DNA from: GCA-002282575 sp964606405
GTDB lineage: Bacteria; Pseudomonadota; Gammaproteobacteria; Thiomicrospirales; Thiomicrospiraceae
Reading direction: 5' to 3'
Assembly (NCBI GenBank): GCA_964606405.1
Contig: CAZSGH010000008.1
Location: forward strand, 1 to 64,000
Length of the DNA: 64,000 nucleotides
Shown here piece by piece: positions 16,037 through 25,278 of the stretch. The notes below the pieces were generated by a model that saw nothing but the letters and a program-made list of their open reading frames with translations, was not told the DNA's origin and made no database searches. Within the stretch, counting starts at the first letter, position 1. The number at the start of each line of letters is the position of its first letter. Position numbers and translations under genes: made by a program.

Positions 16037-18745
16037 TTAGACAGCCCAAGCTTCTGGGACATGTACACCATAGCCTTGTGCCAAATCAACCCCTATTTTT
16101 CTCAGTTCAGAAATAATGGCTTCATTTTCAACATATTCGGCGATTGTTTTTAAACCAAAAACGCCAGCAAGTTGATGCATATTGGCAACAATAGCACGAT
16201 TAATCGCATCTTTATGAATATTATGAACAAAGGCACCATCGATTTTTAAGTAATCAACGGGCATTTGTCGTAAATAAGCGAATGAAGAAAGTCCACTACC
16301 AAAGTCGTCTAATGCTAAAGATGATCCTAGATCTTTTAGCAACTTCATACAACGTAAGGCTTGTACTAAATTGCCCATAGTTGCTGTTTCAGTAATTTCA
16401 AAACAAATACGCTCTGCAATATGGGGTTTCTGTGCCAGCGCATCATGAATAAACAGTAAAAACTTTTCATCTGTTAAACTTTGACCAGATAAATTCAGGC
16501 TATAAATAATGCCATCATCGCTATTCTGATTCATAATTTTTTCGATATTTTCTAAAGAGCGCTGAATGATCCAACGATCAACTTTAGTCATAATGCCATA
16601 ACGTTCTGCGGCAGGAATAAATTGATTTGGTGAAAGTAGTTTTCCCTGTTCATCTTTCATTCGAACCAACACTTCGGCATGGGCTCGAACACCTTTTAAC
16701 GGTAACATGTATTGAATAAATAGAACGAGACGATTTTCTTCGATAGCACGGGGAATCCGTTCGGCCCAAGAAAGCTCTTCTTGTCTCTGGCGCACTTCTT
16801 CATTGTCAACATGTGCGGATTCAACACGGTTTCGCCCTTTCTCTTTTGCTAAATAGCATGCAGTGTCGGCTGAAATTAAGCTTTGTTCCACAGAAAGACT
16901 AAGATCATCAATCATGACTAAGCCAATACTCACGCCAACTTGGAAACGTTTGTCTTGCCATAAAAAAACAAAGTGTTGAATGTCATGAATGATTTGTTCG
17001 CAGACAGCAATCGCGGCCTCTGTATTTGTGTTAAACAATAATAGACCAAACTCATCGCCACCTAAGCGACCTAAAATGGCATCATCAGGGGTACTACGCA
17101 AGAAGACAGTACCAGAAAGTTGACGTAGTAGCTGATCTCCAGCCATATGCCCAGCAGTATCGTTAACGATTTTAAACTGATCTAAGTCAAGATAGCAGAA
17201 GGCGTGTTTTATTTTGCGTTTATGAGCATCAACAATCGTATTTTTAAGTTGATGCTCAAACTCATAGCGATTAAATAAGCCTGTTAAATGATCGCGCTTC
17301 GCCATATTTTCGATTTGTAACCGCATGTCTTCTAAATGCGTTACATCCTCTAATACAATAGCAACGCCATTAATACTCTCTGCCTCTTGATGCATTGGAG
17401 ATAAAGTACAGTCCAGTAGTACTTGATCGCCATGACGATTCATCGTTTTGATGTTGTGAAGCTGAACGATTTGATTTTGTTCGATGCAACGAACAAAACT
17501 ATCCATAATTTTGTGAACTTCTGTTTGAAATTTTACCGGATAAATATCGCTAAGAAGCTTACCTTCTAACATAGTGTCAGTATGGCTTGTACCTAAAATA
17601 TCTTTGGCCTTAGGGTTAAGGTATAGGACTCTTCCATCGACATCTGTTGTGACGACACCTTCACCTAGCGACCTCAGCGTTGTCTCTGCACGATCGTGCT
17701 CTTTTTTGAGTGTTTTTTCTGCTATTAGGCGTTCGTTTGTGTTTTTAACTTTCTGTTTTAGTAAGTAATACAAAAAAACAATTAATAATAACGTTGTGAT
17801 AACAATACTCATAGCCGTGAGCCAAGATAGTTTTTGAGTACTCAGAATGGCCTTCATACTGATGGTAACTGGTTTGTCGAGTAGTGAAAGCGTTTGTGAA
17901 AAACCAACAATAGGTAGCCAACTTGAGTCCATTGCTGCTTTTTGGTACGGAATGAGTGTGCTTCTCGTTTGCTTTGTTGTTCGATAAGTTTGAATGCCAA
18001 TTTCAAACGATCTATTTTCAATATTAAGCCCGTCAATAATGTTTTTAACTAACGCATCTAAAAAAATTTCAGAGGCGACTATTGCTTGTACATGATTCAT
18101 CCTCTCGCTTTCGGGGATGGCATCAATAAATTTAGTGTCATAAATAGGATGAAAAATGGTTGTTCCATGTGCGTTTTCTGCAGTGACATGTGACCAAGCT
18201 GCTACCATTTTATTGTGTGTGCACGCCTCATCAATAGCATCTTTAAAGTTTGGATAGCTATAAACATCTCGACCAAGGTGCTTTAATCCAGCAATTTTGT
18301 TTTGTTTAATGGTTTCTGAAGGAAAATAGATATGATTACTGTTAAGCGGGTCAACATCTGCGTTACCAAATACATGAAAATCTAAATAACCATCTTCTTG
18401 TTTTTGCAATTCGTATTGAATGAGGTTTTCGCTTGTAATCTTAGGTAAAATGAAAAAACTAATATCACTGCGTTGATGATTAAGCAACTGAATATACAAG
18501 TTAAGTTCGCGATCTGTATGTCTTTCTATATTCGTTAGGGTAAGCGTATTCGCAACCAGACCATTTTCTAGTGCGATAATCGTCGCAAACTCACCACGGA
18601 GACGCTCAGTAATACTGGTAAAGGTTTGTTCAAGTTCTGACTTGGCTGATTGTTGTATAAAATACACGGATAGCCAGCCAGAGGTTATCAGTATTAAAAA
18701 GGATAACCCTATAAAAATCGGCCAAGGAAGTTTTTGCATTTTCAT
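16037..18745 (-). CDS. Membrane-bound PAS-GGDEF-EAL cyclic-di-GMP enzyme
   Basis: This 902-residue protein has an N-terminal transmembrane helix (about 9-30), a periplasmic CHASE-like sensor region (about 35-295), a second helix (about 300-325), a PAS domain (about 350-465), GGDEF (about 480-640) and EAL (about 655-895). The GGDEF active site is intact (GRLGGDEFG). The EAL domain reads EVL in HAEVLVRM and has DDFGSGLSS, so a phosphodiesterase role is plausible but not certain. It starts within the stop codon of the binding-protein gene (ATGA), so the two are translationally coupled. The periplasmic domain probably responds to that protein. Confidence 0.9.
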   Translation of the reverse strand: MKMQKLPWPIFIGLSFLILITSGWLSVYFIQQSAKSELEQTFTSITERLRGEFATIIALENGLVANTLTLTNIERHTDRELNLYIQLLNHQRSDISFFILPKITSENLIQYELQKQEDGYLDFHVFGNADVDPLNSNHIYFPSETIKQNKIAGLKHLGRDVYSYPNFKDAIDEACTHNKMVAAWSHVTAENAHGTTIFHPIYDTKFIDAIPESERMNHVQAIVASEIFLDALVKNIIDGLNIENRSFEIGIQTYRTTKQTRSTLIPYQKAAMDSSWLPIVGFSQTLSLLDKPVTISMKAILSTQKLSWLTAMSIVITTLLLIVFLYYLLKQKVKNTNERLIAEKTLKKEHDRAETTLRSLGEGVVTTDVDGRVLYLNPKAKDILGTSHTDTMLEGKLLSDIYPVKFQTEVHKIMDSFVRCIEQNQIVQLHNIKTMNRHGDQVLLDCTLSPMHQEAESINGVAIVLEDVTHLEDMRLQIENMAKRDHLTGLFNRYEFEHQLKNTIVDAHKRKIKHAFCYLDLDQFKIVNDTAGHMAGDQLLRQLSGTVFLRSTPDDAILGRLGGDEFGLLLFNTNTEAAIAVCEQIIHDIQHFVFLWQDKRFQVGVSIGLVMIDDLSLSVEQSLISADTACYLAKEKGRNRVESAHVDNEEVRQRQEELSWAERIPRAIEENRLVLFIQYMLPLKGVRAHAEVLVRMKDEQGKLLSPNQFIPAAERYGIMTKVDRWIIQRSLENIEKIMNQNSDDGIIYSLNLSGQSLTDEKFLLFIHDALAQKPHIAERICFEITETATMGNLVQALRCMKLLKDLGSSLALDDFGSGLSSFAYLRQMPVDYLKIDGAFVHNIHKDAINRAIVANMHQLAGVFGLKTIAEYVENEAIISELRKIGVDLAQGYGVHVPEAWAV

Positions 18746-19701
18746 TTTAAATTATTTTCTTTATAAACAATAGATTGTCTAATAATGGCATCAGGAATTT
18801 TAAAATGACTGGTAGATAACAAGTCTGGGTTATAACGAGATATAAATGTTCTGTTAGGAATGATCGGGATTTGCCAAGGTTGATCCCCTTTGATGATTGC
18901 TTGAGTTAACTCAGCCGCCCAATGACCAAACTCCTCTGGTGATTTTGAAAGACTATACATAGCATAGGGCATCATGAAATCTTGATTCGCAAAGATAAAA
19001 CGTTGATTGTATTGTTTTAGCCAACTAATAGCCGCTTCTTTGTCCCAATCTTTAATACCTTCAACAGTTCCTAACTTAATGGCATCGCTACCTTGAGCCA
19101 TTTTAATTGCTTGTTTCCATTCTTCAAAATTGCGAACTAAATAACTTTCAAGCTGAATAGTTTCTTTATCTGTTATTTTTTTAATAGCGGCTTCATCACG
19201 TTTTTCGAGTATATTATCCGCTGTAACAATTGCCAAATGTTTAAGAGAGCCAACAATCCCTTTTACGGTATTTAGCGTTTGTTTTATGGGCCAAATCTCG
19301 GTCATTCCTGTCGCATTATTCATTGGATAGCCAAAAGGTCTTGGGTCCCAATTAATACCAACATAGACAACAGGCGTATGTCCATTACGCAAGTATGGGC
19401 TCACAACATATTCACTGGCAGCATCATCTGCGGCAATAATAATATCTGGCTGCGATAAGGATATTAAGTTAGCAATTTCCATTCCTTTATTTTTAAGCTT
19501 GCTGGGGTTCGTTTCTTTTTTAGCATTTAAATAATGGTAAGAAATATTGCAGATCCCTTTTACATCTTGCGTAAATTGTGCCTGAATACGATCACCCCAT
19601 TCATATCCTAGATGATAGGAATTAATATAAAAGCAGTTAGCTGCCTGTACAGAGCTTGTTAAGCAGCAACTCAATGTAAAAATAGACAACCACAATTTCA
19701 T
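18742..19701 (-). CDS. Periplasmic ABC-type substrate-binding protein (ABC_sub_bind-like)
   Basis: This 319-residue protein has a Sec signal peptide (MKLWLSIFTLSCCLTSSVQA) and the two-lobed layout of the uncharacterised ABC_sub_bind family. Lobe I contains FYINSYHLGYEWGD and PDIIIAADDAASEYVV; the hinge and lobe II contain the GTVEGIKDW and FIFANQDFMMPYAM segments. No permease or ATPase accompanies it. Instead it is squeezed between the AI-2E family gene (one base away) and the GGDEF-EAL gene (four-base overlap). That suggests a sensory rather than a transport role, comparable in logic to NspS-MbaA of Vibrio cholerae. ATG 19701 was chosen over an upstream extension that would overlap the neighbour. 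Confidence 0.8.
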   Translation of the reverse strand: MKLWLSIFTLSCCLTSSVQAANCFYINSYHLGYEWGDRIQAQFTQDVKGICNISYHYLNAKKETNPSKLKNKGMEIANLISLSQPDIIIAADDAASEYVVSPYLRNGHTPVVYVGINWDPRPFGYPMNNATGMTEIWPIKQTLNTVKGIVGSLKHLAIVTADNILEKRDEAAIKKITDKETIQLESYLVRNFEEWKQAIKMAQGSDAIKLGTVEGIKDWDKEAAISWLKQYNQRFIFANQDFMMPYAMYSLSKSPEEFGHWAAELTQAIIKGDQPWQIPIIPNRTFISRYNPDLLSTSHFKIPDAIIRQSIVYKENNLK

Positions 19702-19702
19702 A

Positions 19703-20803
19703 TTAAGAATAATCCAATTGATGACGATGTTTATGCTCATAGACATCAAATACGGTAATGGCCATCGCTGCAAGCATTGGACCAAAAACCAATCCCATAA
19801 TGCCAAAATGTAATAAGCCTGCAAAAGTAGATAATAAGGTTATCCATGTATGATCTAAAGCACTATTGCCATCATTGTGTTGGTGTAGTCGATTGAGTTT
19901 TTGAATAATGACAGGACGTAACAGGTTATCAATGCCAAAACCAATTAATATGGAACTATATAAGGCAGTTGTAATGGCAAGTGCTGGTGCATCGAAAGCA
20001 ATAAAATAGAGTGAGACAGGTCCCCAGACTAAAAATCCGCCAACAATTGGTACAAAAGAGGCAACGGCAAAAGCCAAACCTAAAAATAGCCAAGGCATGC
20101 CTAAGATAGCCATTAGTAGCGCAAATACAGTTCCTTGTAGCATGGCAACACCGAGTACGCTCAGGGTCAGCACTGTCGACAAACTAGCAAATCGATTGAG
20201 TAAAAAATAATCCAAATGATTAGCAAGAGGCGATAGTGTAACAATACGTTTAATAAAGTTTGCACCGTCACGATAGAAAAAAAACAGGCTAAATAAGGCA
20301 ATTGCCATAAATCCTGTAAAGCCAACAATCCCGCTAAATAAATTGCTTGCCAACCAAATACTGGCAGTCTTCATTTTATCGATCAGTGTTGGCAGTTGTT
20401 CTTTAATGCTGTTTTCGAGTGTTTGTTGTAAGCTGTCGGTTAGTGGTAAGCCGTTAATAATTTTATGCTCTAATGCCAGTAATGCACCTGGTGGTTGAGT
20501 ATTGAGCCAGTGTTGCGCTTGTGCAATTAGATCTGCTCCCATTCGACCACCTTCAGCCAATAAGTAGCTAATAGGAAGAATAACTAATAAGAAAAGCAAT
20601 GCTGTCATGAAGCCTGCCGCGGCATTTGGCGATAGCTTTCCTTGATGTTGCAGTTTTTGATAAAGCGAATAGGAGGCTGTTGCTAAGAGTAGTGCAAATA
20701 GCAAAGCTGGCACAAACTGACCAAAAAGCCACAATAACGCGCCTAATGAAATAAGTAGTAACGCCAGTAAAAAAGGCTCTTCGTAGGGGTGTTTGTTTTC
20801 CAT
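19703..20803 (-). CDS. AI-2E family (TqsA/PerM-like) membrane permease
   Basis: This 366-residue inner-membrane protein has about eight hydrophobic segments with the family pattern: two N-terminal helices, an amphipathic middle (about 75-150), then the Gly-rich VASFVPIVGGFLVWGPVSLYF and PVIIQKLNRLH motifs and a late GLVFGPMLAAM helix. The family includes TqsA and sodium/proton antiporters; the name does not establish autoinducer export. It heads a likely three-gene operon with the binding protein and the GGDEF-EAL enzyme. A parS palindrome lies about 125 bases upstream of its start. Confidence 0.85.
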   Translation of the reverse strand: MENKHPYEEPFLLALLLISLGALLWLFGQFVPALLFALLLATASYSLYQKLQHQGKLSPNAAAGFMTALLFLLVILPISYLLAEGGRMGADLIAQAQHWLNTQPPGALLALEHKIINGLPLTDSLQQTLENSIKEQLPTLIDKMKTASIWLASNLFSGIVGFTGFMAIALFSLFFFYRDGANFIKRIVTLSPLANHLDYFLLNRFASLSTVLTLSVLGVAMLQGTVFALLMAILGMPWLFLGLAFAVASFVPIVGGFLVWGPVSLYFIAFDAPALAITTALYSSILIGFGIDNLLRPVIIQKLNRLHQHNDGNSALDHTWITLLSTFAGLLHFGIMGLVFGPMLAAMAITVFDVYEHKHRHQLDYS

Positions 20804-20927
20804 TTGTATGATGTTATCCCGCAGATAATGGTACTGGATAGTTTTATTGTTTTCTTTGACTCATTATCTACTTGATTGAGCAGAATAGCGAGTCGTTATT
20901 ATTTATACGTAGCCAATAATTTGTTCC

Positions 20928-20943
20928 TGTTTCACGTGAAACA
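20928..20943. other. parS site (perfect consensus)
   Basis: TGTTTCACGTGAAACA is an exact match to the 16-bp chromosomal ParB binding palindrome. It lies in the gap between the AI-2E family gene and lysA. Chromosomal parS sites cluster near oriC, and a second perfect copy occurs at 25804. Confidence 0.95.
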
Positions 20944-20987
20944 CAGTGATTTTTAGACAAGACTGACCCCTAAATAAGTGGGAATGA

Positions 20988-21025
20988 ATGCCACCCAGAC
21001 AAAGTGATTATGGCTGGGGTGGCAT
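20988..21025. other. Inverted repeat downstream of lysA
   Basis: ATGCCACCC (20988-20996) and GGGTGGCAT (21017-21025) form a 9-bp stem with a 20-base loop, 33 bases beyond the lysA stop. There is no T-run, so an intrinsic terminator is doubtful; it may stabilise the lysA transcript end. Confidence 0.45.
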
Positions 21026-21057
21026 GTTTAAACGTGTCCAAAAACTATAAGGGGAAT

Positions 21058-22311
21058 CTATTCTATGAGAGACTCTCCTCGCATTAAGTCTTCTAATGTT
21101 TCTCGCTTGCGTACAATATGGTATTGATTACCATCGACCATAACTTCGGCAGTACGCGGGCGACTGTTATAGTTAGAACTCATCACAAAACCGTATGCAC
21201 CAGCAGATAGAATGGCAAGATAATCACCTTCCTCTATGGCAAGCTGGCGTTGTTTTCCTAAAAAGTCGCCTGTTTCACATACAGGACCAACAATATCGAT
21301 GAGCTGTGTTGGTGTATTTTTTATTTGCACTTCGCAAATTTCTTGCCATGCGCCGTATAGGGATGGGCGAATTAAATCATTCATGGCAGCATCGACAATA
21401 GCAAAGTGTTTGCCTTCGTTTTCTTTTAGATATTCTACTTTTGTTACCAATACACCATTATTGCCAACAATAGCGCGACCTGGCTCAACCAAAATTTCAA
21501 CATCAGGCTGCCCAACAGCCTGAATAATTGCCTGAACATACTGCGACGGGGAGGGAGCGTGGTCATCTTCTTGATAATTAATTCCTAGGCCACCACCCAT
21601 GTCGATATGGTGTAAATAAATACCTTCATTGGCGAGTTGTTGTTGAAAGGCAACGACGCGTTTCGCTGCTTCTTGTAATGGAGATAGATCCAAGAGCTGA
21701 GAGCCAATGTGGCAATCGAGACCTTGCACAACGAGGTATTCTGAAGCAAAGGCGTAACGATATAGTTCAAATGCCTTATCGAATGAAACGCCAAATTTGT
21801 TTTCTTTTAATCCTGTTGATATATAAGCATGTGTTTTGGGATCAACATCGGGGTTAACTCGAATAGATATTACAGCTGGAATATCCTGTTCTTGAGCGAT
21901 TTGTTCCAGTCGATAAAGTTCCGCTTCTGACTCTATGTTAAAACATTTAATACCCATTTGTAGGGCAAATCTCATTTCACTTTCTGTTTTACCAACACCA
22001 GAGAAAACCACTTTTTTAGCGTCGCCGCCAGCGCGTAGTACGCGAGCCAATTCTCCCCCAGACACAATATCAAAACCAGCACCTGCTTGCGCTAAGGTTT
22101 GCAATACAGCAAGGTTACTGTTTGTTTTGACTGCGTAGCAGACTAAGTGAGGCTGTTGCCCGAAGGCAATATCGAATGCTTGCCAGCGTGCACGAATGCC
22201 GTTGCGACTGTAGATATAGCAAGGCGTGCCTACTTGTTTTGCAATGCTATTAATTGCCATGTCTTCAATGGTTAATGCGCCATCAATGCGCTGTATTGGG
22301 TTTTGATTCAT
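21058..22311 (-). CDS. lysA: Diaminopimelate decarboxylase
   Basis: This 417-residue PLP enzyme converts meso-diaminopimelate to L-lysine, the last step of lysine synthesis. The PLP Lys is in CYAVKTNSN. Other fold III motifs are HIGSQL, MGGGLGI, the phosphate-binding EPGRAIV, and GPVCETGDFLG with the cysteine from the partner subunit. Length is normal (about 415-420). It follows lptM by 21 bases in the same orientation, as in Pseudomonas where a small lipoprotein gene precedes lysA. dapF is not adjacent here. Confidence 0.95.
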   Translation of the reverse strand: MNQNPIQRIDGALTIEDMAINSIAKQVGTPCYIYSRNGIRARWQAFDIAFGQQPHLVCYAVKTNSNLAVLQTLAQAGAGFDIVSGGELARVLRAGGDAKKVVFSGVGKTESEMRFALQMGIKCFNIESEAELYRLEQIAQEQDIPAVISIRVNPDVDPKTHAYISTGLKENKFGVSFDKAFELYRYAFASEYLVVQGLDCHIGSQLLDLSPLQEAAKRVVAFQQQLANEGIYLHHIDMGGGLGINYQEDDHAPSPSQYVQAIIQAVGQPDVEILVEPGRAIVGNNGVLVTKVEYLKENEGKHFAIVDAAMNDLIRPSLYGAWQEICEVQIKNTPTQLIDIVGPVCETGDFLGKQRQLAIEEGDYLAILSAGAYGFVMSSNYNSRPRTAEVMVDGNQYHIVRKRETLEDLMRGESLIE

Positions 22312-22332
22312 TGTATTCGTTCGCTATAAGAT

Positions 22333-22464
22333 TTATTGGGAAGGGTTTTGATGTGGTTGTATTGTTTTATCTGCTGGCGGAGTGGGGGGCGGTAAAAGCG
22401 TTCCTTTTTTACCACAAGCGAATAAAAAAAACGTTACAGTAACAATTAATAATGCTCGCAACAT
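22333..22464 (-). CDS. lptM: LptM/YifL-type small lipoprotein
   Basis: A 43-residue ORF on the minus strand encodes a short signal (MLRALLIVTVTFFLFA), a lipobox with Cys17, and the diagnostic CGKKGTLLPPP stretch followed by a Pro-rich tail. This is the LptM (formerly YifL) family, which helps oxidative maturation of the LPS translocon LptD at the outer membrane. Position directly upstream of lysA (21-base gap) matches the conserved lptM-lysA arrangement of gammaproteobacteria. The gene is easily missed because of its length. Confidence 0.9.
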   Translation of the reverse strand: MLRALLIVTVTFFLFACGKKGTLLPPPTPPADKTIQPHQNPSQ

Positions 22465-22588
22465 TAATTGGTTTTCCGTTAAAAAATGAATTGCTCATAG
22501 TTTACTCGAATTGTCGGTTTTTGTTCGTTTATTTGGCACTAGATTTGCTAAAATCAACACTATTGAATTATAAAATATCGAGTTTGTC

Positions 22589-23119
22589 ATGAGCCATTGC
22601 TTGACTAATCATCAGGCTGATTTCGATCAGTTCATACAGGGTATTAAAACACTAACATTGGCAACGGTTTCGTCAGAAGGGATTGCTGAAGCGAGTTATG
22701 CTCCTTTTGTTCGTGTTGGAGGATATTGGTACGTTTATGTCAGTGAGTTGGCGACACATACCCAAAATATGATGAGTGCGGGAACTGCATCTGTTTTGCT
22801 AATTGAACCAGAACAAGATGCTAGCAATTTGTTTGCACGTAGGCGAGCTACTTTCCAAATGAATGCCCAAGAAGTTCCACGTGAAACATCTGATTGGTTG
22901 GCAATCATGTCGCAGTTTGAGGCTCAATTTGGATCTATCATTGCATTGATTAAAGGACTTAGCGATTTTCATTTGATGGCATTAACTCCTATTTCTGGCA
23001 GCTTTGTCTGTGGTTTTGCACAAGCTTTTGCTCTGGGTGGAGAGAATATGTTATTGGTTAAGCAACGTCGCGAGCCAAGTAGTCGGAATAAAACATTGGT
23101 GGATGTCAATTGTGCGTAA
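22589..23119 (+). CDS. HutZ/HugZ-like haem-utilisation protein (PNPOx-like split barrel)
   Basis: This 176-residue protein belongs to the flavin-reductase-like split-barrel group of HutZ/HugZ, which bind haem and are linked to haem iron release. The signatures are LTLATVSSEGIAEASYAPFVRVGGYWYVY near the N-terminus, a RRRATF segment and the C-terminal GSFVCGFAQAFAL. Length equals HutZ of Vibrio (about 176). It is divergent from lptM-lysA and overlaps the next gene by 17 bases. No haem transporter is nearby. A near-perfect parS sequence lies inside the coding region. Confidence 0.82.
   Translation: MSHCLTNHQADFDQFIQGIKTLTLATVSSEGIAEASYAPFVRVGGYWYVYVSELATHTQNMMSAGTASVLLIEPEQDASNLFARRRATFQMNAQEVPRETSDWLAIMSQFEAQFGSIIALIKGLSDFHLMALTPISGSFVCGFAQAFALGGENMLLVKQRREPSSRNKTLVDVNCA
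22873..22888. other. parS-like site (two mismatches)
   Basis: AGTTCCACGTGAAACA differs from the parS consensus at positions 1 and 5 and lies inside the HutZ-like gene, between the two perfect sites at 20928 and 25804. Confidence 0.6.
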
Positions 23120-24047
23120 TGTAAGGCGTTATTTTAGGCTGGATGTTTTAGTGCCAGCGGTCATTAAGCTTGCGGATAAAGACGAGGTTGTACGGGTTGT
23201 TTTGCCTGAGTTGGCTGGTGGGGCTTGGACTGAAAGTGAAATGCGTTTCGATATTGACTCTCGGAGAGTTATTGAAAAATTGGCGCAAGAGAACGAAACG
23301 GCAGGCAAAATTCTTCGTGATTTACAGAGTCGATTAGATATGCTCGCTGAGGCGATTATTTGGTTGGTTCAAGGCGACTTTCCGCAAGAGCGAATCGAAA
23401 ACTACGTGCCGCGTCGTGCAATGGCTGCCTTGGTGATGCATTTAAAAGCGGGTAGTTTTACGGTTGATATGCTCAGAGCATTGAATGAAAAAATAGAATT
23501 TTATTTTTCGGTTGTGGATGTCGCCGCAAATAAAAACTATGCTGCGTTTTTGGATATGATGAAATCGGTTGAGTTTGTTTTTGACTCATTATTGGTAGGA
23601 TTGGCCGAGAAATCGTCTTCGGGGGCCGTATTGGCAAAAGCAGTCTTATCGCTTCATGCTAAGTTAGAGCGCCATGTAGATTTTTTACACAAATTTCGTC
23701 AAGAAGCCCAGTACATGGTTAATAAAGACTCATGGCCTGTACGCAAGCTCAATGTTAGCGCTGGCGGGGTAGGTTTTCTCAGTGCGCATCCTTATCCTAA
23801 ATTTGCGCGTTTAGTGATTAATTTCCGTTTAGGTCCTAAATTAGAAACGTTTAATATGACTGGCAATATTGTTAGTAGCCGGACCTTATCAGATGGTGAG
23901 CATTACATTGCGGTTGAGTTTACAAATGCGATAGAGTCAGTGCAAAGTAGGATAATTATTCTTCTTCAAAATGAAGAGCTTAATCAAGTAATGTCTTATC
24001 TTCACAAGCCCGCTAAGGCGGCTGTCGTTGATGACGATGAATGGTAG
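23103..24047 (+). CDS. PilZ-like c-di-GMP effector candidate
   Basis: This 314-residue soluble protein starts with RNVRRYFRLDVLVPA, a RxxxR-like opening of a PilZ or YcgR-N domain. It then has a long helical middle (about residues 50-200), and ends with a PilZ-type barrel containing RKLNVSAGGVGFLSAHPYPKFARLVINFRL (the DxSxxG motif appears as NVSAGG). PilZ proteins bind cyclic di-GMP; assignment here is from pattern and is moderate. The start ATG 23103 overlaps the hutZ-like end; longer starts would lie deeper in that gene. Several GGDEF/EAL proteins occur in the window. Confidence 0.65.
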   Translation: MSIVRNVRRYFRLDVLVPAVIKLADKDEVVRVVLPELAGGAWTESEMRFDIDSRRVIEKLAQENETAGKILRDLQSRLDMLAEAIIWLVQGDFPQERIENYVPRRAMAALVMHLKAGSFTVDMLRALNEKIEFYFSVVDVAANKNYAAFLDMMKSVEFVFDSLLVGLAEKSSSGAVLAKAVLSLHAKLERHVDFLHKFRQEAQYMVNKDSWPVRKLNVSAGGVGFLSAHPYPKFARLVINFRLGPKLETFNMTGNIVSSRTLSDGEHYIAVEFTNAIESVQSRIIILLQNEELNQVMSYLHKPAKAAVVDDDEW

Positions 24048-24050
24048 GAA

Positions 24051-24104
24051 ACCTCTAAAAACCTCACTTTGTTTGTTTTTATCTTTCCTAATTTATTTTT
24101 AGAG
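24051..24104 (+). repeat. Internally deleted copy of the 150-bp repeat
   Basis: A CCTCTAAAAACCTCACTTTG left end is followed by TTTTTATCTTTCCTAATTT and then directly by the right-end TTTTTAGAG. The central AGGAAGG hairpin is missing, giving a 54-bp remnant right after the PilZ-like gene. Confidence 0.7.
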
Positions 24105-24144
24105 ACTACTTGAGCTTCCCAATTTTATGTTTACTGGTGATTGC

Positions 24145-24185
24145 TGACAATAAAAAAGGAGCTAGCAGCTCCTTTTTTATTGTCA
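24145..24185. terminator. Long bidirectional terminator
   Basis: A perfect 19-bp stem (TGACAATAAAAAAGGAGCT and its complement) with loop AGC lies between convergent genes. The embedded A- and T-runs around the GGAGCT core fit termination in both directions. Confidence 0.9.
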
Positions 24186-24196
24186 GATTAGGACAC

Positions 24197-24592
24197 TTAT
24201 TTTACTTTTGCCATTAGCGCAAAGCTTTTAACAAAAGGATTAGCTAGGGCAGGGTTCTTAATCATCGTGCCAAAATCGCCACTTGCAAACTTCATTTTAC
24301 CGAAAGTTACTGCTGAACCTAAGCCCATCATTCCGGGAGGATCATTCATCCATTTTTCCCACTGTTCTTTCTTAGCACGCATATCCCAGTCTAATGGACT
24401 GCCATCGTATGCGCCTGCATGGGTAATCATGCCGTTTTCAACTTTCACGAAGGCATGTGCTTGCGCTTCGCCCTGAAAGCCAATAGCAATCGTGGTGGTG
24501 AAACCAACTTTTGCTAACTCGCCAGATACTTCGGGTGCTGTATTCCAAGCATCTTTGTACTTATTCATCCATTCGTCGTCAAATAGTTCCAT
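24197..24592 (-). CDS. SCP2 sterol-transfer-like domain protein
   Basis: This 131-residue protein looks like a stand-alone SCP2-type lipid-binding domain: an N-terminal helix FDDEWMNKYKDAWN, a strand rich in TTIAIGFQG and AHAFVKVENG, and a C-terminal GKMKFASGDFGTMIKN segment that matches the helical tail with its 'KGDLxxxMK' pattern. It would bind a hydrophobic ligand in the cytosol; the ligand is unknown. I start at ATG 24592 because AGGAG lies ten bases before it, although an upstream in-frame ATG exists (24622). Confidence 0.7.
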   Translation of the reverse strand: MELFDDEWMNKYKDAWNTAPEVSGELAKVGFTTTIAIGFQGEAQAHAFVKVENGMITHAGAYDGSPLDWDMRAKKEQWEKWMNDPPGMMGLGSAVTFGKMKFASGDFGTMIKNPALANPFVKSFALMAKVK

Positions 24593-24718
24593 TACTTTAA
24601 GTCTCCTATTGTCGTTATTCATTTTTTATGTCATATTTCGAGCTATGATTATCGGTTAAATAATAACAACACGAAAGCTGAAAGATTTTATTACTCCATA
24701 AATAAAGACAATGTACGC

Positions 24719-25135
24719 ATGGCACTATTACACGAATACGAAAATCGATTAATACGGTTACTTCCTCCTAATGCACAACATGTTGCTGAGATGTTGTTGT
24801 CTCGTTTATCGCTGACGGATATGTTACGTATGCGTGATGATGGCGATATGGATTTGTTTTTATTGAACCAGCATAAGGTTGATAAGGAGTTGTGGCCAGA
24901 GATTCTGCGAGCGGTAATTTTAGCAAAAGTTACCTACTTTGATCCGACTGAGTTTTTGGATCAGGCAAAGGTTTTGTTATTAGTTAAACTGGCTGTTGAA
25001 GCTGCAGGTTTTAGCCTGTCTACCCCATTGCCACAAGTTGTGGCAGCGGTGAAGACAGACTATCCGAGATTGACACGTTGGTTGGTTATGATGGCACAAT
25101 TGCTAGGCAAATTACGCGCTAGCAACACAAAGTAA
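24719..25135 (+). CDS. Hypothetical protein
   Basis: This 138-residue, mostly helical protein is unrecognised. It has no signal peptide or transmembrane segment, a charged middle (RMRDDGDMDLF) and a Leu-rich C-terminal third. It is divergent from the SCP2-like gene and convergent with cysM, with a copy of the 150-bp repeat after its stop. Codon usage looks like the neighbours. No function can be offered. Confidence 0.6.
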   Translation: MALLHEYENRLIRLLPPNAQHVAEMLLSRLSLTDMLRMRDDGDMDLFLLNQHKVDKELWPEILRAVILAKVTYFDPTEFLDQAKVLLLVKLAVEAAGFSLSTPLPQVVAAVKTDYPRLTRWLVMMAQLLGKLRASNTK

Positions 25136-25149
25136 CCACGAGTAAGTCA

Positions 25150-25278
25150 ACGGGTTGGAAGTCTGAAGGAAGGTTTTTTGAAAACAGCATGTAACGCATT
25201 GATTAAATCCCTTCCTTCAGCTAAAAAATAAACTTGGGAGCCTAAAAACTAGCAAAGCGCAGTTTTTAGAGATTCCCC
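25150..25278 (-). repeat. 150-bp intergenic repeat, copy D
   Basis: Reverse-strand copy at the 3' end of cysM. The GGGG-AATCTCTAAAAAC end is intact (25262-25278, read on the minus strand); the other end is decayed. The first hairpin has a ninth pair T-A (AACT / AGTT) where copy G has C-G, a compensatory change. It encodes the cysM C-terminus and stop. Confidence 0.82.
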
